Shown here one piece after another: positions 29,309 to 37,935 of a stretch of 64,000 nucleotides of DNA. Both the position numbers and the translations under genes were made by a program. The stretch lies in NCBI GenBank assembly GCA_021831565.1, contig JAKBMM010000001.1, positions 16,321 to 80,320 on the forward strand, written 5' to 3'. Every line of letters starts with the position of its first letter. Position 1 is the stretch's first letter. The DNA is from Planctomycetota bacterium (GTDB taxonomy: Bacteria; Planctomycetota; Phycisphaerae; WQYP01). Under the pieces are notes generated by a model. The model worked only from the letters and a program-made list of their open reading frames with translations, was not told the DNA's origin and did not search any database.

Positions 29309-30929
29309 CAATGTAAAAACAAGATTTGCGCCTTCGCCGACGGGTTTTCTTCATGTCGGCGGCGCCCGGACGGCATTATTTAATTGGCTTTTTGCGCGAC
29401 GGCATGGTGGAAAATTCGTCCTGCGTATTGAAGACACCGACCAGGTTCGTTCCACGGCCCAATCAGCGGCGGGAATTCTCCAGGACATGCTCTGGCTTGG
29501 CCTGAACTGGGATGAAGGACCGGTGGTGGGGGGGGGTAAGAACCAATATTTCCAGAGCATGCGCCTGGAAATTTATCAACCCTATCTGGAACAACTGATC
29601 CGCGAGGATCGGGCGTACGAAGCGTTTGAAACGCCGCAACAACTTGCCGCGATGCGCGCCGAATCGGAAAAACGAAAAACGCCGTTCCGCTATCGTCGCA
29701 ATATGCCGGGACGGGCTAAAAAGGGAGAGGGACCGGTGGTAATCCGCCTCGAGATGCCCTGGGAGGAAATTCGTTTCCAGGACAACATTCTGGGCGAAAT
29801 TCGCGTTGCCGGCGTTGAACACGATGATATCGTTATTCGCAAGTCGGATGGTTTTCCAACCTACCATTTTGCCGTGGTGATTGATGACCACGACATGGGC
29901 ATTACCCATGTGCTCCGGGCGCAGGAGCATCTGATGAATACGCCGAAGCATCTGGCTTTGTATGCCGCGCTGAACTGGCGACCGCCGTTGTATGCCCATC
30001 TGCCGCTGGTATTCAACATGGACAACTCCAAAATGTCCAAGCGCGACAAAACCAAAGCGGTCCGCGCGGCGTTGCAGCTCTACGCCCGCCAACGGCAGGA
30101 TCCTGCTTTCGCGCAACTCGCGGGCCGCTGCGGTCTGCCGGCGGGTGGCATAGCCGATTTCGTCGCCCGCAAAACGGAAGATTCGACGCTGGCGGGCAAA
30201 CTGGCCGAAGCGCTGGACGTGGAACTGCCGGAAATTGACGTGCAGGATTTTCGCCACAGCGGCTATCTAAGCGACGCGCTGGTAAACTTTATCGCCCTGA
30301 TCGGCTGGTCGCCGGGGCAGAACCGGGAGTTCCTTACCCGCCGGGAAATGATTGATCTGTTTTCGCTGGAAAACATAGGGAAAACCAGCGGTCGTTTTGA
30401 CCGTAAAAAGCTGCATTGGATGAACGGTGAATATATTCGCCGCAGCAGCCTGCAAGAACTTGCCGCGGCAGTGGAGAGTTTCAACCAAGTCACCGATTAT
30501 CCGATCAAGCAGGCGGATGGGCCGACGCTTCGCGTGTTGTTGGCCATGTACCAGGAACGTATGGCCACGCTGGCCGAGATGGCGCGAAATTCCACTTTTT
30601 TCTTTTGTACGCCCCGGTACGATCAGGCGGCGGTAAAAAAATACGTTCAAACCGGCGATGGCCGGACCATTTTGGAGCGGATTCTTGAGTTGCTTCAGCC
30701 GATTACGCCGTGGAACAAGGAATTGCTCTCGCCTGTACTGGAACGGATTCTGGCCATGGGTGAAAAACGCGGGGCGGCGGCACAGGTGTTACGGGTGGCT
30801 GTGAGTGGGGGGGCGGTATCGCCGCCGCTGTTGGAAACGCTCGCACTGCTCGGACGCGACACAACCCTCTCTCGCATCCAGCAGGCGCTGGAAATGTTTG
30901 CTCCCGTGGAAAAAACGACTGATTCGTGA
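29298..30929 (+). CDS. gltX: Glutamyl-tRNA synthetase with an internal insertion
   Basis: Charges tRNA-Glu. Class I motifs: APSPTGFLHVGGARTALFNWL (HIGH-type) and KMSKRD (KMSKS-type, residues 245-250). Also present are RIEDTD, SDGFPTYHFAVVIDDHDMGITHVLRAQEH and GWSPGQNREFLTRREMIDLF. Between KMSKRD and SGYLSDALVNFIALIGW there are about 72 residues where GluRS usually has about a dozen, so about 60 residues are inserted (bases about 30051-30245). The total is 543 residues. Whether it is discriminating or non-discriminating (also charging tRNA-Gln) cannot be read directly. The start overlaps the ubiD end. Confidence 0.93.
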   Translation: MGSDNVKTRFAPSPTGFLHVGGARTALFNWLFARRHGGKFVLRIEDTDQVRSTAQSAAGILQDMLWLGLNWDEGPVVGGGKNQYFQSMRLEIYQPYLEQLIREDRAYEAFETPQQLAAMRAESEKRKTPFRYRRNMPGRAKKGEGPVVIRLEMPWEEIRFQDNILGEIRVAGVEHDDIVIRKSDGFPTYHFAVVIDDHDMGITHVLRAQEHLMNTPKHLALYAALNWRPPLYAHLPLVFNMDNSKMSKRDKTKAVRAALQLYARQRQDPAFAQLAGRCGLPAGGIADFVARKTEDSTLAGKLAEALDVELPEIDVQDFRHSGYLSDALVNFIALIGWSPGQNREFLTRREMIDLFSLENIGKTSGRFDRKKLHWMNGEYIRRSSLQELAAAVESFNQVTDYPIKQADGPTLRVLLAMYQERMATLAEMARNSTFFFCTPRYDQAAVKKYVQTGDGRTILERILELLQPITPWNKELLSPVLERILAMGEKRGAAAQVLRVAVSGGAVSPPLLETLALLGRDTTLSRIQQALEMFAPVEKTTDS

Positions 30930-30962
30930 CTTTTGTGTTGCGGCAAAATGGAGTGATCAGGC

Positions 30963-32660
30963 ATGCCCGGAAAATATGTCATCGGTCTGGATTTTGGAAC
31001 CAATTCGGTTCGGGCCTTGCTGGTGGACGTGCGCAACGGTTCGGAAAAAGCCACAAGCGTATGGAATTACGAACATGGCAGGCAGGGCGTTATTCTGGAT
31101 CCGAAAAATCCGAATCTAGCGCGGCAACATCCGCTCGACTACATCACCGGCGCCCGGCGAACTATTCAAGCCATTCTGCGGCAGGCGGCGAAGATTAAAG
31201 GTTTCACCGCCGAGAACGTCATCGGCATCGGAGTGGACGCGACCGGTTCCACACCCATGCCGGTCGATGCGGAAGGTCAACCGCTCGCGTTCACCGAACC
31301 GTTTGCCAAAGAACCCGCCGCCATGGCCTGGTTATGGAAAGACCATACCAGCCACGCGGAAGCGGAAGAAATCACGACGACCGGCTTGAAATTACGCCCG
31401 CATTACCTGGCCAAATGCGGTCGGCGTTATTCCTCCGAATGGTTCTGGGCGAAAATATTGCACTGCGCCCGGGCGGCTCCCGAAGTATTCGCCGCCGCCC
31501 ACACATGGGTGGAAATCGCCGATTGGATTCCGGCGCATCTGGCCGGCAATATCCATCCCGGCCGGCTTCGCCGCGGCATCTGCGCCGCCGGCCATAAAGC
31601 GTTATTTCATCCGGCGTGGGGTTATCCCGATGTCGAATTTCTACGAAGCCTGGACGAGCGATTGGCTCGCATACGGGAAAATATGCCGGAAAAAACTTTT
31701 AATATGTCCGCCACCGCGGGCAATCTTACCGAAATCTGGGCCGATAAGCTTGGTCTGAAACCGGGCATTCCCATAGCCATCGGGGCGATTGATGCGCATC
31801 TGGGCGCAGTGGGCGCCGGAATAACCGCCGGTACGTTGATTAAAATCATCGGCACGTCCACGTGCGATATCATGATTGCGCCGCTGGAGAGCGAACTTCC
31901 GGATATTCCCGGCCTGTGCGGTATTGTTCCGGAATCCGTTCTTCCCGGACATTTTGGCATGGAAGCCGGACAATCCGCCGTGGGAGATATTTTCAACTGG
32001 TTCGTCCATACCATTGAGCCCGGAGGAACCAGACGCGGGTCCCATGAGGCGCTTACATTGGAGGCGAAAAAGATAAAACCCGGCCGGAGCGGATTGCTAA
32101 CGCTTGACTGGCATAATGGCAACCGTACGATTCTTGTGGATCAGAAACTCACCGGCTTGACGCTGGGGTTGACGCTTCATTCCACTCCCGCGGAAATCTA
32201 TCGCAGCCTGATTGAAGCTACAGCGTTTGGAGCGCGGACGATCATGGAACGCTTCGAGGAATATGGCGTTAAGGTGGAGCGTGTCGTCACCTGTGGCGGC
32301 ATTACCGCCAAAAATCCTCTGGTTATGCAGATTTACGCCGACATCCTGGGCCGGCCGATCGCCATTTCAGAAAGTTCCCAAACCTGCGCATTGGGGGCCG
32401 CCATTGCCGCCTCTGTGGCGGCGGGCCAAAGTAGAGGCGGGTACGGCGACTTTGGCCAGGCGATTCAAGCAATGAGCGGCATCGAAAAAAAGATTTTCCA
32501 ACCGATTTCCGCCCACGCGGCGGTATACAATCGGCTGTATAAACTGTATCAGAGCCTGCACGATGCGTTTGGGGTTAAAGGTCGGCAAGCTGATGTTTCC
32601 CATGTAATGAAAGATCTTTTGGACATTCGCAACGAAGCCCGCCTCGGGTCCGCGGCATGA
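30963..32660 (+). CDS. araB: Ribulokinase (FGGY family)
   Basis: Phosphorylates L-ribulose at O5. This 565-residue FGGY kinase opens with YVIGLDFGTNSVRALLVD and has the ribulokinase signatures GVDATGSTPMPVD, WKDHTSHAEAEEI, RRYSSEWFWAKILH, EIADWIPAHLAG, and GTSTCDIM. The late FGGY stretch reads VVTCGGITAKNPLVMQIYADILGRPI. ATG 30963 follows GGAG by nine bases. No araA, araD or arabinose transporter accompanies it, so it may serve another ketopentose or be regulated alone. Confidence 0.92.
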   Translation: MPGKYVIGLDFGTNSVRALLVDVRNGSEKATSVWNYEHGRQGVILDPKNPNLARQHPLDYITGARRTIQAILRQAAKIKGFTAENVIGIGVDATGSTPMPVDAEGQPLAFTEPFAKEPAAMAWLWKDHTSHAEAEEITTTGLKLRPHYLAKCGRRYSSEWFWAKILHCARAAPEVFAAAHTWVEIADWIPAHLAGNIHPGRLRRGICAAGHKALFHPAWGYPDVEFLRSLDERLARIRENMPEKTFNMSATAGNLTEIWADKLGLKPGIPIAIGAIDAHLGAVGAGITAGTLIKIIGTSTCDIMIAPLESELPDIPGLCGIVPESVLPGHFGMEAGQSAVGDIFNWFVHTIEPGGTRRGSHEALTLEAKKIKPGRSGLLTLDWHNGNRTILVDQKLTGLTLGLTLHSTPAEIYRSLIEATAFGARTIMERFEEYGVKVERVVTCGGITAKNPLVMQIYADILGRPIAISESSQTCALGAAIAASVAAGQSRGGYGDFGQAIQAMSGIEKKIFQPISAHAAVYNRLYKLYQSLHDAFGVKGRQADVSHVMKDLLDIRNEARLGSAA

Positions 32661-32725
32661 CATAACAAGAAATATGTCCCGAATTACTTAATTGAAATAA
32701 TAGGACATAATATGAGAACAGAAAA
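32661..32725. other. AT-rich gap with an ATGTCC/GGACAT inverted repeat
   Basis: Between araB and the epimerase gene, AATATGTCC and GGACATAATAT flank a TTACTTAATTG spacer. The AT richness contrasts with the flanking genes. It may carry a promoter for the epimerase gene; no clear -35/-10 pair is claimed. Confidence 0.35.
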
Positions 32726-33730
32726 ATGAAACAGCGGTATCTAATCACGGGCGGGGCCGGATTCATCGGCAGTCACCTGGCCCAGAAGATCATTGATGGC
32801 GGACATGGCGTTTATGTGCTCGATGATGAGTCCACGGGATCGCGCGCGAATGTCACGGCTCTTATGGATTCGCCGGACTTTCACTTCATTCATGGGTCAA
32901 TCATGGACGATGACACGCTGGCCCGGCTTGTCGGAACATGTCATTTTGTGGTGCATCTGGCGGCTGCTGTCGGCGTCAAATATATCCTGGATCATCCTCT
33001 GGCGAGCATTATGACCAACGTCGCCGGTACAGAGCGCGTTTTGCATTACTGCGCCCGGTACGAGAAACCATTGTTCCTGGCCAGCAGCAGCGAGGTTTAC
33101 GGTCTGCAAACCAAGGCGCCGTTGAAAGAAGATGACTTTTGCATCCTCGGCGCAACCTCGGTGAGCCGCTGGTCTTATGCCTGTTCCAAAGCCCTCGATG
33201 AGTTCATGGCTTTGGCTTACCATCATAAGAAATCATTCCCAGTGGTAATTGCCCGCTTGTTCAATACGGTTGGGCCGCGGCAATCACCGGCTTATGGGAT
33301 GGTGCTGCCGCGACTGGTGGATCAGGCCCTCCGGGGAGAACCAATGACAGTTTATGGCGATGGCCGCCAGACCCGCACATTTACTCATGTTTGTGACGTG
33401 GTGGAGGCGATCTTTCGATTAATTGGCTCGTCGGCCGCTTGGGGTGAAGTTTATAATATCGGAGGGACAGAAGAAATAGCTATTGGCGAGTTGGCGCGGC
33501 GTATCGGTCAGGCGGCGCAAAGCCGGTCGGAAATTCAATTTATCGCTTATGAGAAGGTGTACAACCACAATTTTCAGGATATGCCGCGGCGCGTTCCGGA
33601 TATCAGCAAGTTGATGCGGGCGACAAATTTTTCTCCTAAAATAGGGTTGGAGCAAATAATCGCGGATGTAATCTCCGATCGAAAGGCACAACGAGCCGGG
33701 CAAAGCGGAACAACAACCAGCGGCGAATGA
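32726..33730 (+). CDS. NAD-dependent sugar-nucleotide epimerase/dehydratase (extended SDR)
   Basis: This 334-residue protein has the extended SDR fold: GGAGFIGSHLAQ (NAD-binding GxxGxxG), LDDESTGSRANV, HLAAAVGVKYILDHP, the Ser of ASSSEVYG, the catalytic YACSK (YxxxK), LFNTVGPRQ, YGDGRQTRTFTHVCDVV and YNIGG. The pattern resembles UDP-glucose 4-epimerase or UDP-glucuronate decarboxylase relatives; the exact substrate is not determined. It may feed surface polysaccharide synthesis. Confidence 0.88.
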   Translation: MKQRYLITGGAGFIGSHLAQKIIDGGHGVYVLDDESTGSRANVTALMDSPDFHFIHGSIMDDDTLARLVGTCHFVVHLAAAVGVKYILDHPLASIMTNVAGTERVLHYCARYEKPLFLASSSEVYGLQTKAPLKEDDFCILGATSVSRWSYACSKALDEFMALAYHHKKSFPVVIARLFNTVGPRQSPAYGMVLPRLVDQALRGEPMTVYGDGRQTRTFTHVCDVVEAIFRLIGSSAAWGEVYNIGGTEEIAIGELARRIGQAAQSRSEIQFIAYEKVYNHNFQDMPRRVPDISKLMRATNFSPKIGLEQIIADVISDRKAQRAGQSGTTTSGE

Positions 33731-33812
33731 GATACGAAACCGGATAAAAATGGTGGAAATTACAGCATCAATAACGTCCTATAATGAACATTATGTTAAA
33801 TTGCGCTACCCG

Positions 33813-33834
33813 ACCTGCCTGTGCGACGGCAGGC
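33813..33834. repeat. CCTGCC/GGCAGG palindrome
   Basis: CTGCC and GGCAG surround a short spacer, closely matching the central palindrome of element R1 (3251-3268). It lies between the epimerase gene and the convergent NiCoT gene, and T-rich sequence follows on the plus strand, so it may also terminate transcription. Confidence 0.45.
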
Positions 33835-33868
33835 ATGTTTTTGGTTTTTGTGGGAAATTTTGCTCCAG

Positions 33869-34945
33869 TCATTCGCTCTGGTTGGAAGCCTTGAAATTCT
33901 GGATCAGCCACAGAACCAGCCATAGGGTCAAAAACACTGCAATCATTAAAGATCCGATCATCGCAAAGTGATTTTCCATTTCCGCGACGGCGCCGGAAAG
34001 CCACTCTCCTGCGTGTTGTCGCGCCAACCCCACGATTTCCAGCGTCCCGATGACCAAGGCTACCACCACAGTCACAGAAGTCATGACCACATTGTAATAG
34101 AGGTTGCGCGTGGACTTGACCACGGCCCAACCATAGGCACGGGCCATCATGATGCCGTCGGCGGCGTCCACCAAGATCATACCGGCGGAAAAAATCGCCG
34201 GAAACAGCAGGATGGTCCAGAGAGAAAGATTTTGCACCACCGTGGCGGCGGAAATACTCAACACACCCACTTCAGTGGCGGTGTCAAAACCCAGACCGAA
34301 AAGCAATCCGACGGGATACATTTTCCAACTGCGATCAGTGATGCGCAGCAACGGCATCAATAGCCAGGTTAATGGTCCCCGCGGCGCCGCGGCAAGCGGC
34401 AAGGTCCCATCCGGTTCGTGGCGCGATTGTCGCAGCATCGTCAGCGATTCCCGCAGCATCAACACATTAATCAATCCCATAGCCAGCAGAAACAACGCCG
34501 AAAGCGACGGGCCGGCCATGTCTCCGAGCCATTGCAGCATGGGAAAATCACGGTGGATCCGGCCCGCCGTAAGGGCGATCAACACGGCCAGCAGAAGCAC
34601 AATCGTGGAATGTCCCAGCGCAAAAAAAAATCCTGTCGCCACCGGCCGACGGTTGGCGTTGACCAGGCGACGAGTGACGTTGTCGATGGCGGCGATGTGG
34701 TCGGCGTCAAGGGCATGGCGAAGCCCCAGCGCATAAGCCAGCGCGGCGGTTCCCAGAAGTACCGGACTCTTCCGGAAGATGATCACCGCGATGAACCAGA
34801 GAATCAGGTTTCCCATCGTCAGCGCGCAGAGAATAACCGGCACGCGAAGCAAAATCAGACCGCCGGTTACTGAATGAGTTGATCTATTCGCCCTGTTGCG
34901 TTTGGCAATCCACTTGTATCCAGGCTTATGGAGGGAGAAATTCAT
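33869..34945 (-). CDS. NiCoT-family nickel/cobalt transporter
   Basis: This integral membrane permease of 358 residues carries the defining motif RHALDADHIAAIDN (HX4DH), then FFFALGHSTIVLL, GLLFGLGFDTATEVGVL and LFPAIFSAGMILVDAADGIMM. These match HoxN/NixA-type high-affinity Ni2+ or Co2+ importers. ATG 34945 is chosen because GGAG lies six bases upstream; the frame extends to 35011. No urease, hydrogenase or cobalamin genes are near, so the metal is not fixed by context. I saw no cobalamin riboswitch upstream. Confidence 0.92.
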   Translation of the reverse strand: MNFSLHKPGYKWIAKRNRANRSTHSVTGGLILLRVPVILCALTMGNLILWFIAVIIFRKSPVLLGTAALAYALGLRHALDADHIAAIDNVTRRLVNANRRPVATGFFFALGHSTIVLLLAVLIALTAGRIHRDFPMLQWLGDMAGPSLSALFLLAMGLINVLMLRESLTMLRQSRHEPDGTLPLAAAPRGPLTWLLMPLLRITDRSWKMYPVGLLFGLGFDTATEVGVLSISAATVVQNLSLWTILLFPAIFSAGMILVDAADGIMMARAYGWAVVKSTRNLYYNVVMTSVTVVVALVIGTLEIVGLARQHAGEWLSGAVAEMENHFAMIGSLMIAVFLTLWLVLWLIQNFKASNQSE

Positions 34946-35251
34946 TTTGTTCTCCGGGCGACTCGCCATCCCCAAAGCCGTTCGTCGAGCGGCTAATAGC
35001 GCCCCTTCCATTTATAGTAACGAATCCACCCCTGTTTTCACATGTAGGGCCGATGCCCCCATCGGCCAATCATAAAGATATGGAGCCGTGAATGCCCCCC
35101 CCCGCCGCCGGAGCGGCGCAGGGCTGGACCGATGCCCGCGGATAGAAATGCAAAACAATGCGCCGGTCGTTAGGATGTTGCCGCCGTAATGGCGACAGGC
35201 GTGACAATATTTTCGGGAGCAGCCGGAGAATCCCGATAGCTAAGAGTATTT
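34946..35251. other. Divergent intergenic region with a perfect 8-bp hairpin
   Basis: About 300 bases between the NiCoT and hpnE starts with no gene. GGCCGATG (35048-35055) and CATCGGCC (35060-35067) form a perfect hairpin with a CCCC loop. A run of nine C residues starts at about 35094. A half copy of the dispersed palindrome (TCCCGATAGCTA, 35231-35242) lies just before hpnE. Confidence 0.5.
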
Positions 35252-36697
35252 ATGAGTTCAACCGCGTTCCCATCGACCTGCTCTGCCACGGCGTCAAACG
35301 CCGCCGCGCCCCGCGTTATTGTGGTCGGCGGCGGTCTGGCGGGAATCGCCGCCGCCGCCGCCTTGGCATCCGCGGGCATCCGCGTGAGCCTGCTGGAGGC
35401 CCGGAGCCAACTCGGCGGGCGCGCCGGTTCCTTTGAAGACGCTCCGCCACATCAACTGCTGGACAACTGCCAGCACGTATTATTGGGATGCTGCACCAAT
35501 CTGATCGATCTTTACCGCCGCCTGGGCACGGCGGACAAAATCCAATACCGCAATCGCATTCATTACCTGGATGAAAATGGCCGCCGTTACGACCTCTGGA
35601 GCGTACCCAGTTTGCCGGCGCCGTTGCATCTGGCGCCGGCCCTGGCGGTATTTGGCGCTTTACGCCTTTCCGAACGATTCGCCGTGTGCCGCGCCATCTG
35701 GGCCATGCTGCGCCTGGGACGAGCCGGTCGCGAAAGCCTGGCCAATGTTCCCTTCGGCCTGTGGCTGAGAGAACAGCGTCAACCGGAGAGGGTCATCAGG
35801 CGTTTTTATGATCCCATTCTGATCAGCGCACTGAATGAACAAACCGAATCCGCCAGCGGCAAGTACGCCATTCAGGTCTTTCAAGACGCCATGCTTTCCC
35901 ACCGCCGGGGTTACATGATCGGCCTGCCCGTCTGTCCGCTGGAAAAGCTTTACGCTTTGTGGCCTTGTGAAGACGTCCGGCTTCATACGCGCGTAAGCGA
36001 ATTGAGCTTCGATGGCAACCGCGTCACCGGTGTGATATTGCGCAACGGACAACGGCTTTCGGCCGACGCCGTTGTTCTGGCGGCAAATTATCACGCTGTT
36101 TTGCGCTGGATTCCTGAACATCTGCGGCGGGTTGATTCGCGTTTTGCGCATCTGGATCAACTGCAAAATGTGCCGATTCTCGGCGCTCACCTCTGGTTCG
36201 ATCGGCCGGTGATGCGTCTGCCCTTCGCCGCCCTTTTCGATCCACCGCTGCAATGGCTTTTCCGCAAGGACGAGCGGGGCGCGGTCCTGCACGGCGTGAT
36301 CAGCGCGGCGCGTCCCTGGGTCGATACGCCCGCGGAAAAACTTATGCTTTTATTTAGAGATCAGATTCAGCGCCTTTTTTCCGTTCCGGAGGCGCAAGTG
36401 ATCCGGTACAGAATCATTATTGAAAAACGGGCGACTTTTTCCCCGCGGCCGGGCGTCGATGCGCATCGTCCGCCACAGGCCCCGCCGCCGGCGGGTGTTG
36501 AAAATTTATTTCTCGCCGGCGATTACACTCAGACCGATTGGCCTGCCACCATGGAAGGGGCCGTGCGAAGTGGCTACCTGGCCGCCGAGAAGATGCTCCA
36601 AGCATTTGGCACGACCGGCGGCGTACGTCGTTTTCTGGTGGATGATTTGCCCCCGGAATTTCCCATGCGATTTCTGGCGGCAAACAACCGAGTATAA
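35252..36697 (+). CDS. hpnE: Hydroxysqualene dehydroxylase / squalene-associated FAD-dependent desaturase
   Basis: This 481-residue flavoprotein has VIVVGGGLAGIAAAAALASAGIRVSLLEAR and LGGRAGSFED at the N-terminus (FAD binding), NCQHVLLGCCTNL, and the C-terminal LFLAGDYTQTDWPATMEGAVRSGYLAAE. This set identifies HpnE, which reduces hydroxysqualene to squalene after HpnD and HpnC. Those partners and a squalene-hopene cyclase are not in the window. Copies of the dispersed palindrome stand immediately before the start (35231) and after the stop (36701). Confidence 0.9.
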   Translation: MSSTAFPSTCSATASNAAAPRVIVVGGGLAGIAAAAALASAGIRVSLLEARSQLGGRAGSFEDAPPHQLLDNCQHVLLGCCTNLIDLYRRLGTADKIQYRNRIHYLDENGRRYDLWSVPSLPAPLHLAPALAVFGALRLSERFAVCRAIWAMLRLGRAGRESLANVPFGLWLREQRQPERVIRRFYDPILISALNEQTESASGKYAIQVFQDAMLSHRRGYMIGLPVCPLEKLYALWPCEDVRLHTRVSELSFDGNRVTGVILRNGQRLSADAVVLAANYHAVLRWIPEHLRRVDSRFAHLDQLQNVPILGAHLWFDRPVMRLPFAALFDPPLQWLFRKDERGAVLHGVISAARPWVDTPAEKLMLLFRDQIQRLFSVPEAQVIRYRIIIEKRATFSPRPGVDAHRPPQAPPPAGVENLFLAGDYTQTDWPATMEGAVRSGYLAAEKMLQAFGTTGGVRRFLVDDLPPEFPMRFLAANNRV

Positions 36698-36700
36698 GAA

Positions 36701-36718
36701 TCCCGATGGCTATCGGGA
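36701..36718. repeat. Dispersed palindrome, TCCCGATGGCTATCGGGA
   Basis: A complete copy starts four bases after the hpnE stop. A half copy (ATAGCTATCGGGAT, 36790-36803) follows about 70 bases on, so the hpnE-ricT gap is bracketed by two copies. Confidence 0.7.
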
Positions 36719-36856
36719 CTTGGAAAGCCGCCCCCACGGGAGGGCCGGGCAGCCGCGTGGATCGCCATCCCGCGGCCGTCATACTTTTAATAGCTATCGG
36801 GATCAATGCAATGGCCGATGAGGTCATCGGACCCACATGATTGTCCAAAGTCGAGC

Positions 36857-37918
36857 TTATGTGCCGGCGGCGCCCCGACGGGGAGCCCCGCCGTTTCCAG
36901 GGGGCGCCGCTTTCCCCGGCCGAACGCTCCCCTCATCCGTGTCGCCGGGGAACTGCATCTTGCGGCCGCTGGGCATCGTGGGCTTGGGCAGATCAAACGC
37001 CTCAATACTCTCCAGGGGAACCGCTGACTGTTTTCCATCATCGTAGAGCACCAGTACAATCTGGGTAAGAACCTGCCCATCGGTCACCCAACCCTCCCCC
37101 TGATTGGTGCGTACGCGGGAATGCCGGCGGGGCAGTTTTTTTCGCAGTTCCTCATACGTCTGATCTTCGTAACGCAGGCAGCACATCAGCCGCCCGCAGC
37201 GGCCGCTGATCTTCGCCGGATCGAGCGTGGCTTTCTGAATTTTGGCCGCACGCATGGGAATAGGCGTGAGCACTTTCAAAAACTGCCGGCAACAGCAGGG
37301 CTGGCCGCATTTTTCGTAATCAGCCGTCAGGCGAGCCTCTTCCCGCTCGCCCACATGCCGCAACTCGATGCGGGTATGGAACAGGCCGGCCATATCGCGC
37401 ACCAACGTGCGGAAATCCACGCGGTGCTCGCTGGTGAAATAGAAAATCACCCGCTCGCCGCCCAGGAGATATTCCACCTCCACGATCTTCATCGACAACC
37501 CGTGACGCACAGCGCCCTCTTGAATCAACCGTAGATGCTGGTGCTTCTGTTCATCCAACTGCTGTTGCCTCGCCTGGTCTTGCGCAGTGGTCACCCGTAG
37601 CACCCGTCCGTTTTCGCTGAAGGGAAAATAGGTTCCACCCGAATTGGCGATATAGGCCAGCAGTTTTTCCCGGGTAATCGACTTTCCACAGCCGCCATTG
37701 CCGCACGCCGTGGTGAGCATCTCGGCTATTTCCGTTCCCCGCGGCGTGCGAACCACCAGCCGCGTGCCGCAGCCCACCTTCGTTTTCAGATCGCTGGGAA
37801 ATTCCCCGATCAACCGCTGGTAGCCGTAGCGCACCACAATAGTTTTTGGCGGCGGCGCCTCCGGCGGGCGTGGTTCGGGCGGCATGGCGTCAAGCGACAC
37901 AATCATATCAACATGCAT
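36857..37918 (-). CDS. ricT: PSP1-domain protein, RicT-like
   Basis: This 353-residue protein has the PSP1 C-terminal domain with its cysteine-rich signatures CGQPCCCRQFL and GRCGRLMCCLRYED, and the upstream VEYLLGGERVIFYFTSEHRVDFR. In Bacillus, RicT (YaaT) works with RicA and RicF in an Fe-S complex that promotes mRNA processing by RNase Y. Extra Cys residues (CGNGGCGK, about residue 70) are present. The C-terminus is basic and Pro/Gly-rich. It lies about 17 bases after the AsmA-like gene, so they are likely co-transcribed. Start choice among several close ATGs (37918, 37906) is uncertain. Confidence 0.85.
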   Translation of the reverse strand: MHVDMIVSLDAMPPEPRPPEAPPPKTIVVRYGYQRLIGEFPSDLKTKVGCGTRLVVRTPRGTEIAEMLTTACGNGGCGKSITREKLLAYIANSGGTYFPFSENGRVLRVTTAQDQARQQQLDEQKHQHLRLIQEGAVRHGLSMKIVEVEYLLGGERVIFYFTSEHRVDFRTLVRDMAGLFHTRIELRHVGEREEARLTADYEKCGQPCCCRQFLKVLTPIPMRAAKIQKATLDPAKISGRCGRLMCCLRYEDQTYEELRKKLPRRHSRVRTNQGEGWVTDGQVLTQIVLVLYDDGKQSAVPLESIEAFDLPKPTMPSGRKMQFPGDTDEGSVRPGKAAPPGNGGAPRRGAAGT

Positions 37919-37935
37919 AAAAGCCAAATAGGCTC

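Noticed and set aside
34946..35251. Possible cobalamin or NiCo riboswitch upstream of the NiCoT gene
   Set aside because: No B12 box (AGCCACTG-like) or NiCo four-way junction was seen; only a simple GC hairpin is present.
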